Of a stretch of 26,686 nt of DNA, positions 1-7,169 are shown one piece after another. Both the position numbers and the translations under genes were made by a program. Where the stretch lies: contig CAIRND010000197.1 of NCBI GenBank assembly GCA_903879825.1, positions 1 through 26,686 of the forward strand, written 5' to 3'. The notes under the pieces were generated by a model. The model was not told the DNA's origin. It worked only from the letters and a program-made list of their open reading frames with translations, and made no database searches. Positions within the stretch are counted from its first letter, which is position 1, and every line of letters starts with the position of its first letter. This stretch comes from an uncultured Geobacteraceae bacterium. Lineage in GTDB: Bacteria; Desulfobacterota; Desulfuromonadia; Geobacterales; Pseudopelobacteraceae.

Positions 1-556
1 CCATTTTGACAAGCGGGTCTATATCATCTTCGGCATAGAGAAACTTCTCCAGGTTCGACAGTTTATCGCGAATGATCGTTTCACCTTCCGGCGGCGTATA
101 GATCGTTTCTCGTTGCGGGTTCGCCAGTTTTGTCCCCGGCGTACAACGAACACCGGCGGTGGTCTCTTTTATTATCTGGAAAATTTCTTCAAACAGTCGC
201 GTGGCAAGAGGGCTGTTTTCTTTCCGGATAGCGTTATAGCCATGCCAGATGGCATCTTTATAACGTAGAACTTCCTTGGTATGAGGATTCGTCCGCTGAC
301 CGTCATCAGCAAAGGCACGGTACAGCTCGTCATTGGTGGTGACGATATTCTCAATTTCAGAAGAGAGTTTTGCCTCTTGCAAGCCGAGAGCCTGAATAAG
401 AACCAACTGATTGGGAATCAGTTCACCAACACCTTTCAGTCCCGCCACTGCCTTGTTGGCGGCAATCGCCTTTTTTAAAACAGCGCGGCTCTCAAGCTCC
501 ATCGGTGGCGGCAACAGCGGCAAGTCGTTGAACGGTTTATCAGGATCAAATGTCAT
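1..556 (-). CDS. Fic family protein, N-terminal part (cut by window edge)
   Basis: About 185 codons are visible; the C-terminal part, which would hold the catalytic HPFxxGN[GK]R motif, lies outside the window. The start is the ATG at 556, two bases after the stop of the small upstream ORF. The N-terminus (MTFDPDKPFNDLPLLPP, then an LKKAIAANKAVAGLKG stretch and IPNQLVLIQAL) resembles the Fic_N domain of chromosomal Fic proteins. Residues 65-70 (SSEIEN) fit the inhibitory-helix signature [ST]xxxE[GN]. In self-inhibited (class II) Fic enzymes, a glutamate in this position blocks the ATP pocket. Family knowledge: Fic proteins transfer AMP or another phospho-group from a nucleotide to a hydroxyl of a target protein. 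The target here is unknown. The gene is third in a unit with parA and a 26-codon ORF. Activity is not demonstrated by what is visible. Confidence 0.85.
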   Translation of the reverse strand, partial: MTFDPDKPFNDLPLLPPPMELESRAVLKKAIAANKAVAGLKGVGELIPNQLVLIQALGLQEAKLSSEIENIVTTNDELYRAFADDGQRTNPHTKEVLRYKDAIWHGYNAIRKENSPLATRLFEEIFQIIKETTAGVRCTPGTKLANPQRETIYTPPEGETIIRDKLSNLEKFLYAEDDIDPLVKM

Positions 557-558
557 CG

Positions 559-639
559 TTATTGCTCCCAGATTCCGGTAATTAATTTGTCGATTTCGTT
601 TTGGATATCTATGATTTTATTTATACTTGCTTCAATCAT
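559..639 (-). CDS. 26-residue small ORF between parA and fic
   Basis: The ORF starts with ATG at 639, preceded by AGGTGA at a normal Shine-Dalgarno distance (AGGTGATAAATCAATG). It encodes 26 residues (MIEASINKIIDIQNEIDKLI..., ending GIWEQ) with a heptad-like pattern of I/L residues that suggests one amphipathic helix. The stop is TAA and the fic ATG follows after two bases (TAACGATG), so translation of fic may be coupled to it. It starts 11 bases after the parA stop. I do not recognise the peptide. It could be a leader or coupling peptide or a small partner of Fic. Class I Fic toxins have a separate antitoxin, but this peptide lacks an obvious [ST]xxxE[GN] motif and Fic already carries one. 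The RBS and position support translation; function is unknown. Confidence 0.5.
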   Translation of the reverse strand: MIEASINKIIDIQNEIDKLITGIWEQ

Positions 640-650
640 TGATTTATCAC

Positions 651-1403
651 CTACCTGCAATTAAGTCTCGCCCGCAGGACAATTTCTGTCCAGAGCTGAT
701 CAAAAAGTATGGCTGCCTGACTTTTGGGAGCAAATAGTCCTACCGGCGCTCTCTGCGTTCCCATATATTCGATAATGGACAGGTAGGGGATGGCGGTGTG
801 GAGTACCCCCGTAATGCGGTTATCGGTATCAAGAATTGTATCGACATGGAGCTTCTTGCGTTTGTCCACCATGGAGAAGAACGGCATCAACTTGAGGGTA
901 AGTTTTTTATGATCACCCACGTACTCTAAAATTTGCTCATAAGTCCGTAACGACAGTGTTGTAGGGATGAGGGGAATCAGCATGACGTCGGCACAATTAA
1001 AAACGTTTTCCGAGACCAGTGAAAAGCTGGGGGGGCAATCAAGAAACAGGACGTCATAATCATCTTTAAAACGACTCAAAAATTCGTTCATCTGCTTTTT
1101 AGGCTTTTTCTCACTATCAAGAAACAGATCCATATGCCGGTATGAGAAATCCGCCGGTAGCAGATCAAGGCATTCAATATCGGTTTCCTTAACCAGGTCG
1201 CTGATCGCCTTGGTTTTGAAGAGTTTCTTCGTCCCTCCTTTAACCTCAGGCTTCACATTGAAATAATAGCTTGAAGCCCCCTGCGAATCCAGATCCCACA
1301 GGAGCGTTTTTACGCCGCTCTTTGCACAGGCGTAGGCCAGGTTGACGCATGCGGCCGTTTTACCGACACCGCCTTTGATGTTGTAGACAGCAATTACTTT
1401 CAT
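651..1403 (-). CDS. ParA/MinD-type P-loop ATPase (copy 1)
   Basis: This 250-residue protein has the usual size of small orphan ParA proteins. The deviant Walker A (KGGVGKTA, residues 10-17) has the signature lysine K10 and the catalytic K15. Walker A' is DLDSQG (D37 and D39). Walker B ends in D122 (FLDCPP). ParA ATPases dimerise with ATP, bind nucleoid DNA through surface basic residues and move cargo bound by a partner that triggers hydrolysis. No ParB, parS or chromosome-origin gene is next to it, so a role other than chromosome segregation is likely. It is a clear paralogue of the ATPase at 22811-23560: both share Y-x-IKGGVGKTA, the YRHxD block, SENVF and PFFSMV-x-KR. The start is ATG 1403, with CGGAG upstream. 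It is followed by a 26-codon ORF and fic. Its cargo cannot be told from sequence. Confidence 0.9.
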   Translation of the reverse strand: MKVIAVYNIKGGVGKTAACVNLAYACAKSGVKTLLWDLDSQGASSYYFNVKPEVKGGTKKLFKTKAISDLVKETDIECLDLLPADFSYRHMDLFLDSEKKPKKQMNEFLSRFKDDYDVLFLDCPPSFSLVSENVFNCADVMLIPLIPTTLSLRTYEQILEYVGDHKKLTLKLMPFFSMVDKRKKLHVDTILDTDNRITGVLHTAIPYLSIIEYMGTQRAPVGLFAPKSQAAILFDQLWTEIVLRARLNCR

Positions 1404-1437
1404 ACATGGCTCCGTTTACAAGCGGATTTGGAGCTGT

Positions 1438-1466
1438 ATCTTATGCGACAAGGCTTCAGAATACAA
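1438..1466 (-). promoter_or_regulatory. sigma70-like promoter for parA-smORF-fic
   Basis: On the minus strand, TTGTAT (1461-1466) and TAAGAT (1438-1443) are separated by exactly 17 bases, about 35 bases before the parA ATG. This suggests that parA, the small ORF and fic form a separate transcription unit from the hydrolase genes upstream. Predicted by eye only. Confidence 0.5.
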
Positions 1467-1480
1467 GCCGGGTGTGTTTA

Positions 1481-2557
1481 TCAAGCACAGCACGAAGTTT
1501 TAACCTTCTCCACCACCTGGCGGATCGCCTCCACAACCTGCAAGGCATATTCTCTGTGGGCGATCAGAGTCACATGGTCGGCACCCTTAACGATAAAGTG
1601 ACTACAATCAGATGAGAGGGTGGCGAGCTCCCTTTGTAATTCAGGATGACCGGACAACACACCCTTAGCCGCCGTCACCACCGCCAGTGGTGTATCCATC
1701 AGTCCCGTGGTTTCACGAACCTCAGCGCAGATGATTTCCCAGGCGAGCGATTCATCACGCGTTGTCTTGAGGTGATTATATGTGGTAAGGAACGCCTTCG
1801 CTTCCGCCGCCTGCCGCGCGGGTAAACCTTCCGACCAGACGTTGAAAAGACCGGCAAGGCGAACGTAACCAAGCTTTGTCAGCAGAGGAACTGCTTTCAA
1901 AAACCGGAATCCGGTGCGCATATGTGTATTGATGGCTTCGCTACGCAGGTGCTGGTCGGGGTGAGCAGCGTCGAGTAACACCATCCCGGCGACTTCGTCC
2001 GGATAGATATCGGCGAATACCCGAACCAAGAGGCCGCCCATGGAGTGACCGACGAGCACATAGGGCGGCGGCAGACGGGAGTGTCGAAGTACGCTGTGCA
2101 GGCGGTGTGCGGCCAGAGCTGCTGTTTTTGGAGCAATGTCCGGCCCGCTCCAACCAAGGCCGACCCGATCATATGAAATCACTCGGCTGAACTGTGCCAC
2201 TTCCGGCTGGATCCATCCCCACGCAGAAGACATCCCGCCGAGCCCCGCCTCCAGAACCACGGTAGGACCGCAGACCCCCGATGTTTGTGCATGCAGCCGA
2301 CAGCCATCAATATCCAGCAGCTTTCCGGGAGGAGGGTTGTTGCGCAGGTCTCGCACCGTCGAAACAGCCTGATATAGTGAACCGATTCCGGTAAGGCACG
2401 GGATTAATGCGGCAAAAAAACGATATTTCCAGTTTTCCCCCGGAGAGAAATTATGATTTCGGCGGTATTCGTAGGAGTGACCCGATCCGTCAGCCGTTGT
2501 CAAGAGAGGGGGATGTGCAGGCACTGTTTCCCGTGACGTGCCAGTCGCCTTTTTCAC
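1481..2557 (-). CDS. alpha/beta-hydrolase fold protein, probably membrane-anchored
   Basis: This 358-residue protein contains the nucleophile elbow GHSMGG (S172), the oxyanion-region sequence EAGLGG (103-108) and a C-terminal GADHVTLI in which H328 is the expected catalytic histidine. The acidic member of the triad is not obvious at the usual position. Residues about 47-66 are hydrophobic (FFAALIPCLTGIGSLYQAV) and follow a charged N-terminal tail, which suggests a membrane anchor not seen in minimal hydrolases. The start is GTG at 2557. It overlaps the stop of the M28 peptidase gene by four bases (GTGA), so the two are translationally coupled. The substrate is unknown. The nearby phospholipid genes make a lipid ester possible, but that is inference. 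Confidence 0.85.
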   Translation of the reverse strand: MKKATGTSRETVPAHPPLLTTADGSGHSYEYRRNHNFSPGENWKYRFFAALIPCLTGIGSLYQAVSTVRDLRNNPPPGKLLDIDGCRLHAQTSGVCGPTVVLEAGLGGMSSAWGWIQPEVAQFSRVISYDRVGLGWSGPDIAPKTAALAAHRLHSVLRHSRLPPPYVLVGHSMGGLLVRVFADIYPDEVAGMVLLDAAHPDQHLRSEAINTHMRTGFRFLKAVPLLTKLGYVRLAGLFNVWSEGLPARQAAEAKAFLTTYNHLKTTRDESLAWEIICAEVRETTGLMDTPLAVVTAAKGVLSGHPELQRELATLSSDCSHFIVKGADHVTLIAHREYALQVVEAIRQVVEKVKTSCCA

Positions 2558-3462
2558 TCAGTAAACCGCCCTATCTCAAGGACGGCACCGGCTGTGGCGC
2601 AACAGACCTTCGCTGCAAATTCCAGGTTCAGCGTACTCAGGGTGTCAGTCAGCTGGTGGTAGTGTGGACTGCGAAAGTTTGTCGTGTCGGTCACCATGAC
2701 CGCCCTGAACCCCTCATCCCAGAAAGAGGCATGATCCGAGCGGCGGCTATCAGGAAGGCGTTCACCATTACCGGGGACCTCCAATAGAACATGGGGAAGA
2801 TCACCCCGATACGTCTCCACCGCCCGGGCAAAAACGCCCATCAGCTCTCTCGATCGCTCGTTCCCAATCACCGCAATGAAGTCTCCAGCCGGGGGAACCG
2901 CTATCGATAGCCCGGAAGGGATGGACTGCACAAGATTATCTCCGGCAAAGGCCACCGATTCAAGCACCATAACGCCTTCGATGTTCCAGCCGTTTTCCCG
3001 TGCATAGGCCGCTAATGCCCGGCTTCCACGTGTGCCGGAGTTGGGATTGTTCTCATGTTCATTTTCTTCGAGACAGACAGCGATAAAATGAATCGTTCTT
3101 TCAAAGCTGAACGGTTCCAGCACCCGGGCTATTTCGAGCATTACCGCAACTCCGCTGGCATTATCATCGGCACCTGGCGACCCTGCAACCGTATCATAAT
3201 GGGCCAGAATAATAACCCGTTCATGGGGAAGATGGCTTCCGCGACGTGAGGCGATTATATTCCTGAAGAGGCGGCCATTGTCAGGAAAACAGTGATCGGC
3301 TACATCGTAACCAAGAAGACGGAGCGAATCTGTTATGTAGTCGGCAGCCTGTTCGAGCGCCTCAGGTGCCATCTCTGGATGCCGCACACCTTCCAGAGCC
3401 ACAATATGATCACGGATACGGTCAATGGAAACTGTTTTGTTTATTAATTCAATTGATACCAT
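2554..3462 (-). CDS. M28-family zinc aminopeptidase-like hydrolase
   Basis: This 302-residue protein has the M28 metal-ligand order: H88-x-D90 (AHYDT), D99 in GADDNASG, E132/E133 (LEENE), SDH at 242-244 and H267/H269 (SPHYHQ). These are the ligands and general base expected for a co-catalytic di-zinc peptidase that removes N-terminal residues. No signal peptide is visible, so it is probably cytoplasmic. The C-terminal TDT-x-STLN is also typical of the family. It is coupled to the downstream alpha/beta hydrolase by a four-base overlap. The 147 bases separating it from the phospholipase C homologue contain a REP-like palindrome and no convincing promoter. The physiological peptide is unknown; some family members act on non-peptide amides. 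Confidence 0.88.
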   Translation of the reverse strand: MVSIELINKTVSIDRIRDHIVALEGVRHPEMAPEALEQAADYITDSLRLLGYDVADHCFPDNGRLFRNIIASRRGSHLPHERVIILAHYDTVAGSPGADDNASGVAVMLEIARVLEPFSFERTIHFIAVCLEENEHENNPNSGTRGSRALAAYARENGWNIEGVMVLESVAFAGDNLVQSIPSGLSIAVPPAGDFIAVIGNERSRELMGVFARAVETYRGDLPHVLLEVPGNGERLPDSRRSDHASFWDEGFRAVMVTDTTNFRSPHYHQLTDTLSTLNLEFAAKVCCATAGAVLEIGRFTE

Positions 3463-3527
3463 GCAGTTTTTCTCCTACGTAATAACTGACGGTTGAAATT
3501 GATACAAAAGATTGACCCGTGTCGTAG

Positions 3528-3547
3528 GGGCAATTCATGAATTGCCC
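3528..3547. repeat. REP-like perfect palindrome
   Basis: GGGCAATTCATGAATTGCCC reads the same on both strands (10-bp arms, no loop). It lies in the 147-bp gap between the phospholipase C and M28 genes. It is not followed by a U-run on either strand, so it is not a standard terminator. Closely similar short palindromes occur dispersed in many bacterial genomes; this is the only copy I see in the window. Confidence 0.6.
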
Positions 3548-3609
3548 GCGTCATTCGCGTTCCATTGTCATTTTTTTTGGTATTACCATCGTTTAAAATC
3601 ACCGAAATG

Positions 3610-4548
3610 TTACTCCCAAAAGACAAGCCTGCCCTGTTCGTCGCGCCCGGTATCCAGATCCCAGCTTCCCACAATCGGCAGGGGTGAAATATCTGCAGCA
3701 CAAACGGCCTGTTCCACTAACCTCCAGACAGCAGCGACATTGTCGACGGCCTGATCAAAAATATCGTCATAGTCCAGATAGTAGGGACAATCTGACGGGA
3801 CCAACTGCTGCATACTATATTGCCTGCTCACTTTTTTGTAATGCGGATACGCTAAGCCAACCTTTGCCGAGATGACACTGGCAAGCGGGAAAAGCCGCGC
3901 CTCTCCGGCTCTGTAATCAATAGACCTGGCAATAAATTGTCTGTGCCACGCAGTGATATCCGGCGGATAGGCGACGAATAATTCCGAATGAACATCTTCA
4001 AGCATACCTTCCCACAGGGCGACAATGTCCCGATCCAGAAGCATCCTGTCATCCGGGTCACCGCAACGAGCAATAGTCAGAGCAAAGCGATCCGATTCCC
4101 CGATTTCTCCCAGATTCATTCTACGGTAGATATAACTGTCCTGATTCATTTCGCAAATACGGTGGTGACGTTTGTTTTCGGCGTACACCCCCACTTTTGC
4201 CTGCACTATGGGGTGGATAGTCGCATCTGTTACCACATGCGCACAGTAACCCAGCAACCATGCCACCTGTTTATCCCGTGCAGCCTCTTCAGCACACCTC
4301 ACGCGACGTATGCCGCTTGCAATCATCTCACAGGCCCGGGTGCAGTGCATGGTGTCGGCCCATTGCGAAGCGATTCCACCTTCCCGGGCAAGGTTTGGAT
4401 AGTCGGGACTGACGGCACCCAGCACAGAGTAAGCGAAATAATTCTCCAGTATGGCGTCAAATCCCGACGCAGGCGAAAAAACTCTCTCAAGCCTGCCTGG
4501 CTGAATAAGTTCGTACAACAGCGGAATGTGTGCGTATGGGCCTGCCAT
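3610..4548 (-). CDS. zinc-dependent phospholipase C family protein
   Basis: This 312-residue protein starts MAGPYAHI. It carries a set of His/Asp residues in the spacing expected for Zn_dep_PLC-like (P1 nuclease/PLC fold) proteins: H7, D49 (LGAVSPD), D65 and H68 (ADTMH), then H104, D108 and H112 (AHVVTDATIHP). In the fold these bind up to three zinc ions and act on phosphodiester bonds such as phospholipid head groups. There is no signal peptide, unlike secreted clostridial PLCs, so if it acts on lipids it does so from the cytoplasmic side. It is the fifth gene of the run that starts at 9557, 43 bases after DUF2062. Removing phosphate-bearing head groups would suit phosphate starvation; this is inference from the fold and neighbours. 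Confidence 0.8.
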   Translation of the reverse strand: MAGPYAHIPLLYELIQPGRLERVFSPASGFDAILENYFAYSVLGAVSPDYPNLAREGGIASQWADTMHCTRACEMIASGIRRVRCAEEAARDKQVAWLLGYCAHVVTDATIHPIVQAKVGVYAENKRHHRICEMNQDSYIYRRMNLGEIGESDRFALTIARCGDPDDRMLLDRDIVALWEGMLEDVHSELFVAYPPDITAWHRQFIARSIDYRAGEARLFPLASVISAKVGLAYPHYKKVSRQYSMQQLVPSDCPYYLDYDDIFDQAVDNVAAVWRLVEQAVCAADISPLPIVGSWDLDTGRDEQGRLVFWE

Positions 4549-4591
4549 GTATTCTCCCTGAATATGTATTTATGCCTTGTGAGTTTCTCTT

Positions 4592-5101
4592 TCAAGCCCC
4601 GGTTGCCTTGTTTTTGAATGCGCCTGCCATCAGTATTCCGTAGGCAAGCAAAGCAGCCGGAAGTACGATTACCATCCAGGCTGCCAATGATTTGAGTGTG
4701 ATCCAACCGAAAAGATGCAGTGGAAACTCGTGATTCTGAATTAAAGTATAAAGGAGATGTGGCGGCAGCGGCGGTCCCCAGGGAAACAACCATGCTCCCA
4801 GCTTGAAGAAGGGAATCAGCAGCGCCAGATGAACCGGGTAGAGCATAAAATTAAGCGACTGGAGCGCTACATGGTTAAGCCTGAAGATATAGGCCAGTAC
4901 AAGACAGATAAGCGACGTGCCCCATACCAGCGGTATGACTCCAAAAGCGGCGCCAAGGCAGAGCGTGAGGGCCAGTTTTTGAGGAGACAGCCCGATTATC
5001 ATGATGGCCTGCAGTCGTTTGAGTGCAGGGGAGACCATCTGCCGCATAACATGCTTTATCCGCAGTGCGGGTGGCAGATTATACCCGGTCATGATGCACA
5101 T
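4592..5101 (-). CDS. DUF2062 membrane protein
   Basis: This 169-residue protein matches the DUF2062 pattern: a short basic N-terminus, then LSPQKLALTLCLGAAFGVIPLVWGTSLIC, then RLNHVALQSLNFMLYPVHL. About three or four hydrophobic segments are visible (roughly 45-70, 75-105 and 135-160), so it is an inner-membrane protein. The family has no established biochemical role but is often found beside lipid or glycosyl-transfer genes. The start region overlaps the last 23 bases of the Lgt-like gene; M1 (5101) or M4 (5092) could be used. It is the fourth gene of the lipid-related run. Confidence 0.75.
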   Translation of the reverse strand: MCIMTGYNLPPALRIKHVMRQMVSPALKRLQAIMIIGLSPQKLALTLCLGAAFGVIPLVWGTSLICLVLAYIFRLNHVALQSLNFMLYPVHLALLIPFFKLGAWLFPWGPPLPPHLLYTLIQNHEFPLHLFGWITLKSLAAWMVIVLPAALLAYGILMAGAFKNKATGA

Positions 5102-6131
5102 GAAACGTGAGCGTGGAGCCGGTCACGGTGCTGCGTCCCGTATAAAGGAAAATTATCAGCCACAGCCCCTGAAGAAACAGAATCAGCTCCGGGCACCAGA
5201 GACTGTGCAGACCGGCGATGAGATCAGACAGCCCGACCGGCTCCCCGGCGAGCAGATATGCAGCTGCCATGGCGTAAAAGACTCCAACCATCCCCATGAT
5301 CTGATACGCAGAAAGTGTTCCTTCTCCGCGATAGTCGGCCCGAAGCGTTTCGGAAAATGAACGCCAACCCTGAGTAGTGATGGTTGCCAGCAAAAAAGCG
5401 CCCGTGTGATGTGACGAGAGAAACATTGCGGCGGCGATAATGCCACAGACTGAATAGAGTATGGCGGTAATGCCCTGAATCGGGATCACCTCGGTAGCCT
5501 CAAGACCGGCGGCGTAAGAGATTTTTTTAGTGGCTCCGGAAAAAACGAATCCACGTCCGGAAAATAGTCGTTTAAGCAGATCCGAACTGGTAGAAACCTG
5601 CTTCCCATAGCAGCAGCCGAAACTGATGCAGGCCATTCGACCCAAGCCTTCTCCGAAAGCATACGCGATGGCAATGGCTGCGTACGCTGACATAATCGGG
5701 ATATGGAATGCCATTATTTCTCCTGCGGTTTTATTGATAAAGATTATCACTACCGGAGTAATAATTATGCCAACAAAAACCGCCCCACCGACCGTAAATG
5801 TATGGGCCTTTTTTTCCACAACACGGGCAACCAGCCGCGACGCCGGCACACAGCAGCAGAGCAGTGCAGCGGCCAGAATGGCTGTGCCCATCGGTGGCAC
5901 TCCGACCGCCCCCATCAGTACCAGTAACACGGCAACTGCGACCATATATGCGTTAGCGGTGAGAAGTCCATACCAGGTAAGATTAACTCCACTCCACTCT
6001 CCCTGTTCTGTTTTGAATACCGGTATCGAGGCAATAATCTGCCATTTCTCTCCAGGCAAATATCTGAAACCCCACCAGAAATAGATTATTAAGACCATGA
6101 CTGACGAAAGTACTGTTACTGCAGCAATCAT
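5079..6131 (-). CDS. Lgt-like (prolipoprotein diacylglyceryl transferase family) membrane protein
   Basis: This 350-residue protein has about seven hydrophobic segments. The family region reads GEGLGRMACISFGCCYGK (about residues 158-175), followed later by RSFSETLRADYRG, which resembles the conserved arginine-containing Lgt segments. Lgt moves diacylglycerol from phosphatidylglycerol to a lipoprotein cysteine. This copy has the GCCYG variant found in divergent Lgt-family proteins. It lies among phospholipid genes, so it may act on a different acceptor and need not be the housekeeping lgt. The ATG at 6131 overlaps the stop of the decarboxylase gene (ATGA), indicating coupling. The family assignment is moderately sure; the reaction is not. 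Confidence 0.7.
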   Translation of the reverse strand: MIAAVTVLSSVMVLIIYFWWGFRYLPGEKWQIIASIPVFKTEQGEWSGVNLTWYGLLTANAYMVAVAVLLVLMGAVGVPPMGTAILAAALLCCCVPASRLVARVVEKKAHTFTVGGAVFVGIIITPVVIIFINKTAGEIMAFHIPIMSAYAAIAIAYAFGEGLGRMACISFGCCYGKQVSTSSDLLKRLFSGRGFVFSGATKKISYAAGLEATEVIPIQGITAILYSVCGIIAAAMFLSSHHTGAFLLATITTQGWRSFSETLRADYRGEGTLSAYQIMGMVGVFYAMAAAYLLAGEPVGLSDLIAGLHSLWCPELILFLQGLWLIIFLYTGRSTVTGSTLTFHVHHDRV

Positions 6132-7144
6132 TGCTGTCCCCCCGATAACGAATTTTTTCGAGCTCTGGCAAGCAGTGACCTCACCCGAATATCCGTTTCT
6201 ACAAGAGGTTTTTTAAACCCTTGTGTAAAGCGGCTGGAAGCGCCTGCATGGTTCATGTTGGCTAAAATATCACCGGCAAAATCGATCCGGCCTTCCTGGA
6301 AGAGGAGTACGTCCGTGCTGCTTCCCGGGCGGTACAGGCTCTTGGGTTGCCCCATGCGCAGGAACCTCCCCTTTTCGAGCTGCCGCGGAGTCTCATACTT
6401 ATTCGAGCTATAGGCCTGGACGATATCGCCAATCATGAGAGCGACCACTTCGATCATCGCGACCATGCCGACACCCGTGCCTCCCGGCACATCGGTATTA
6501 ATAACCGTTACCACCCGCTTGTTTTTTGAATAAGGTGTGGCGACAGCAACCACTGCGGTCGGGTTGCAGGAGTGGTAGTCGCCGTCAATCGCGTAGAAAT
6601 CCACCACCTCCCCCGATACCGGGGCATGATTGTAGTGGTATTTATCAGGGGTCAGACGAAAAACGGCAAAATCTCCACCGGCAAAGGACTCATGCCACAC
6701 GGTCTTGCCCTGTCCGAGAAATTCCTCGAAGGAGAAAAATTTCTCCTTCAAAAAGATCAGCGAGGTTTCCTGGAACGACCCCACCAGCACCCGCGCATCG
6801 GCCGGGGATACAACGGCATCAGTATCGGCTGGCATTGGGCGACATTCCCAGTAGCGGATTTTCCGCTCGAAAATTTTCCGGGGGGTATCCAGTGAATCGG
6901 AGGGATCGAGGCATTCTGACAGGTCGATGCCGCAGTTGGCCAAAAACGCCCGTTTTGACAGCACGGGACGGTCAAAATTTACCGCGCTCAGAATATGAGA
7001 TGACCGACTACTGGTCAACACCCTGAACAGTGCGGCGTTGTTTTCACGCACACCATGATAGAGAAGCCGCACCATCCGGTCTCCAAAGAGTTTTTCGGTA
7101 ACGACTCTGCCGCTATCGCGCTCGATATACTGATGTTGTATCAT
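6128..7144 (-). CDS. phosphatidylserine decarboxylase family protein
   Basis: This 338-residue protein has PSD landmarks: SPADARV (D116), KYHYNHAPVSGEV (H170 and H173) and GSST at 274-277. At the last of these the proenzyme would cleave itself to make the pyruvoyl group from serine. The typical bacterial motif is LGST. Here the motif is PGSST, and about ten residues (RMGQPKSLYR) stand between the usual K/E-x-G-x-F segment and the serine, which is an unusual spacing. PSD makes phosphatidylethanolamine from phosphatidylserine at the inner membrane. Because of the variant motif it could use another lipid or soluble substrate. The start ATG 7144 has AAAGGA upstream. The gene lies 25 bases after the 795-residue protein and overlaps the Lgt-like gene by four bases. 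Confidence 0.85.
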   Translation of the reverse strand: MIQHQYIERDSGRVVTEKLFGDRMVRLLYHGVRENNAALFRVLTSSRSSHILSAVNFDRPVLSKRAFLANCGIDLSECLDPSDSLDTPRKIFERKIRYWECRPMPADTDAVVSPADARVLVGSFQETSLIFLKEKFFSFEEFLGQGKTVWHESFAGGDFAVFRLTPDKYHYNHAPVSGEVVDFYAIDGDYHSCNPTAVVAVATPYSKNKRVVTVINTDVPGGTGVGMVAMIEVVALMIGDIVQAYSSNKYETPRQLEKGRFLRMGQPKSLYRPGSSTDVLLFQEGRIDFAGDILANMNHAGASSRFTQGFKKPLVETDIRVRSLLARARKNSLSGGQQ

Positions 7145-7169
7145 CCGGATTGTTCCTTTGGCTGGATGG

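Noticed and set aside
3463..3609. Possible sixth Pho-box before the M28 gene
   Set aside because: A few TCAA/TAACA-like hexamers occur but without consistent 11-base periodicity or a -10 at the expected distance.
3988..4617. 209-codon open frame on the plus strand
   Set aside because: It is antisense to the phospholipase C homologue, whose zinc ligands are all in place; the frame has no family features.
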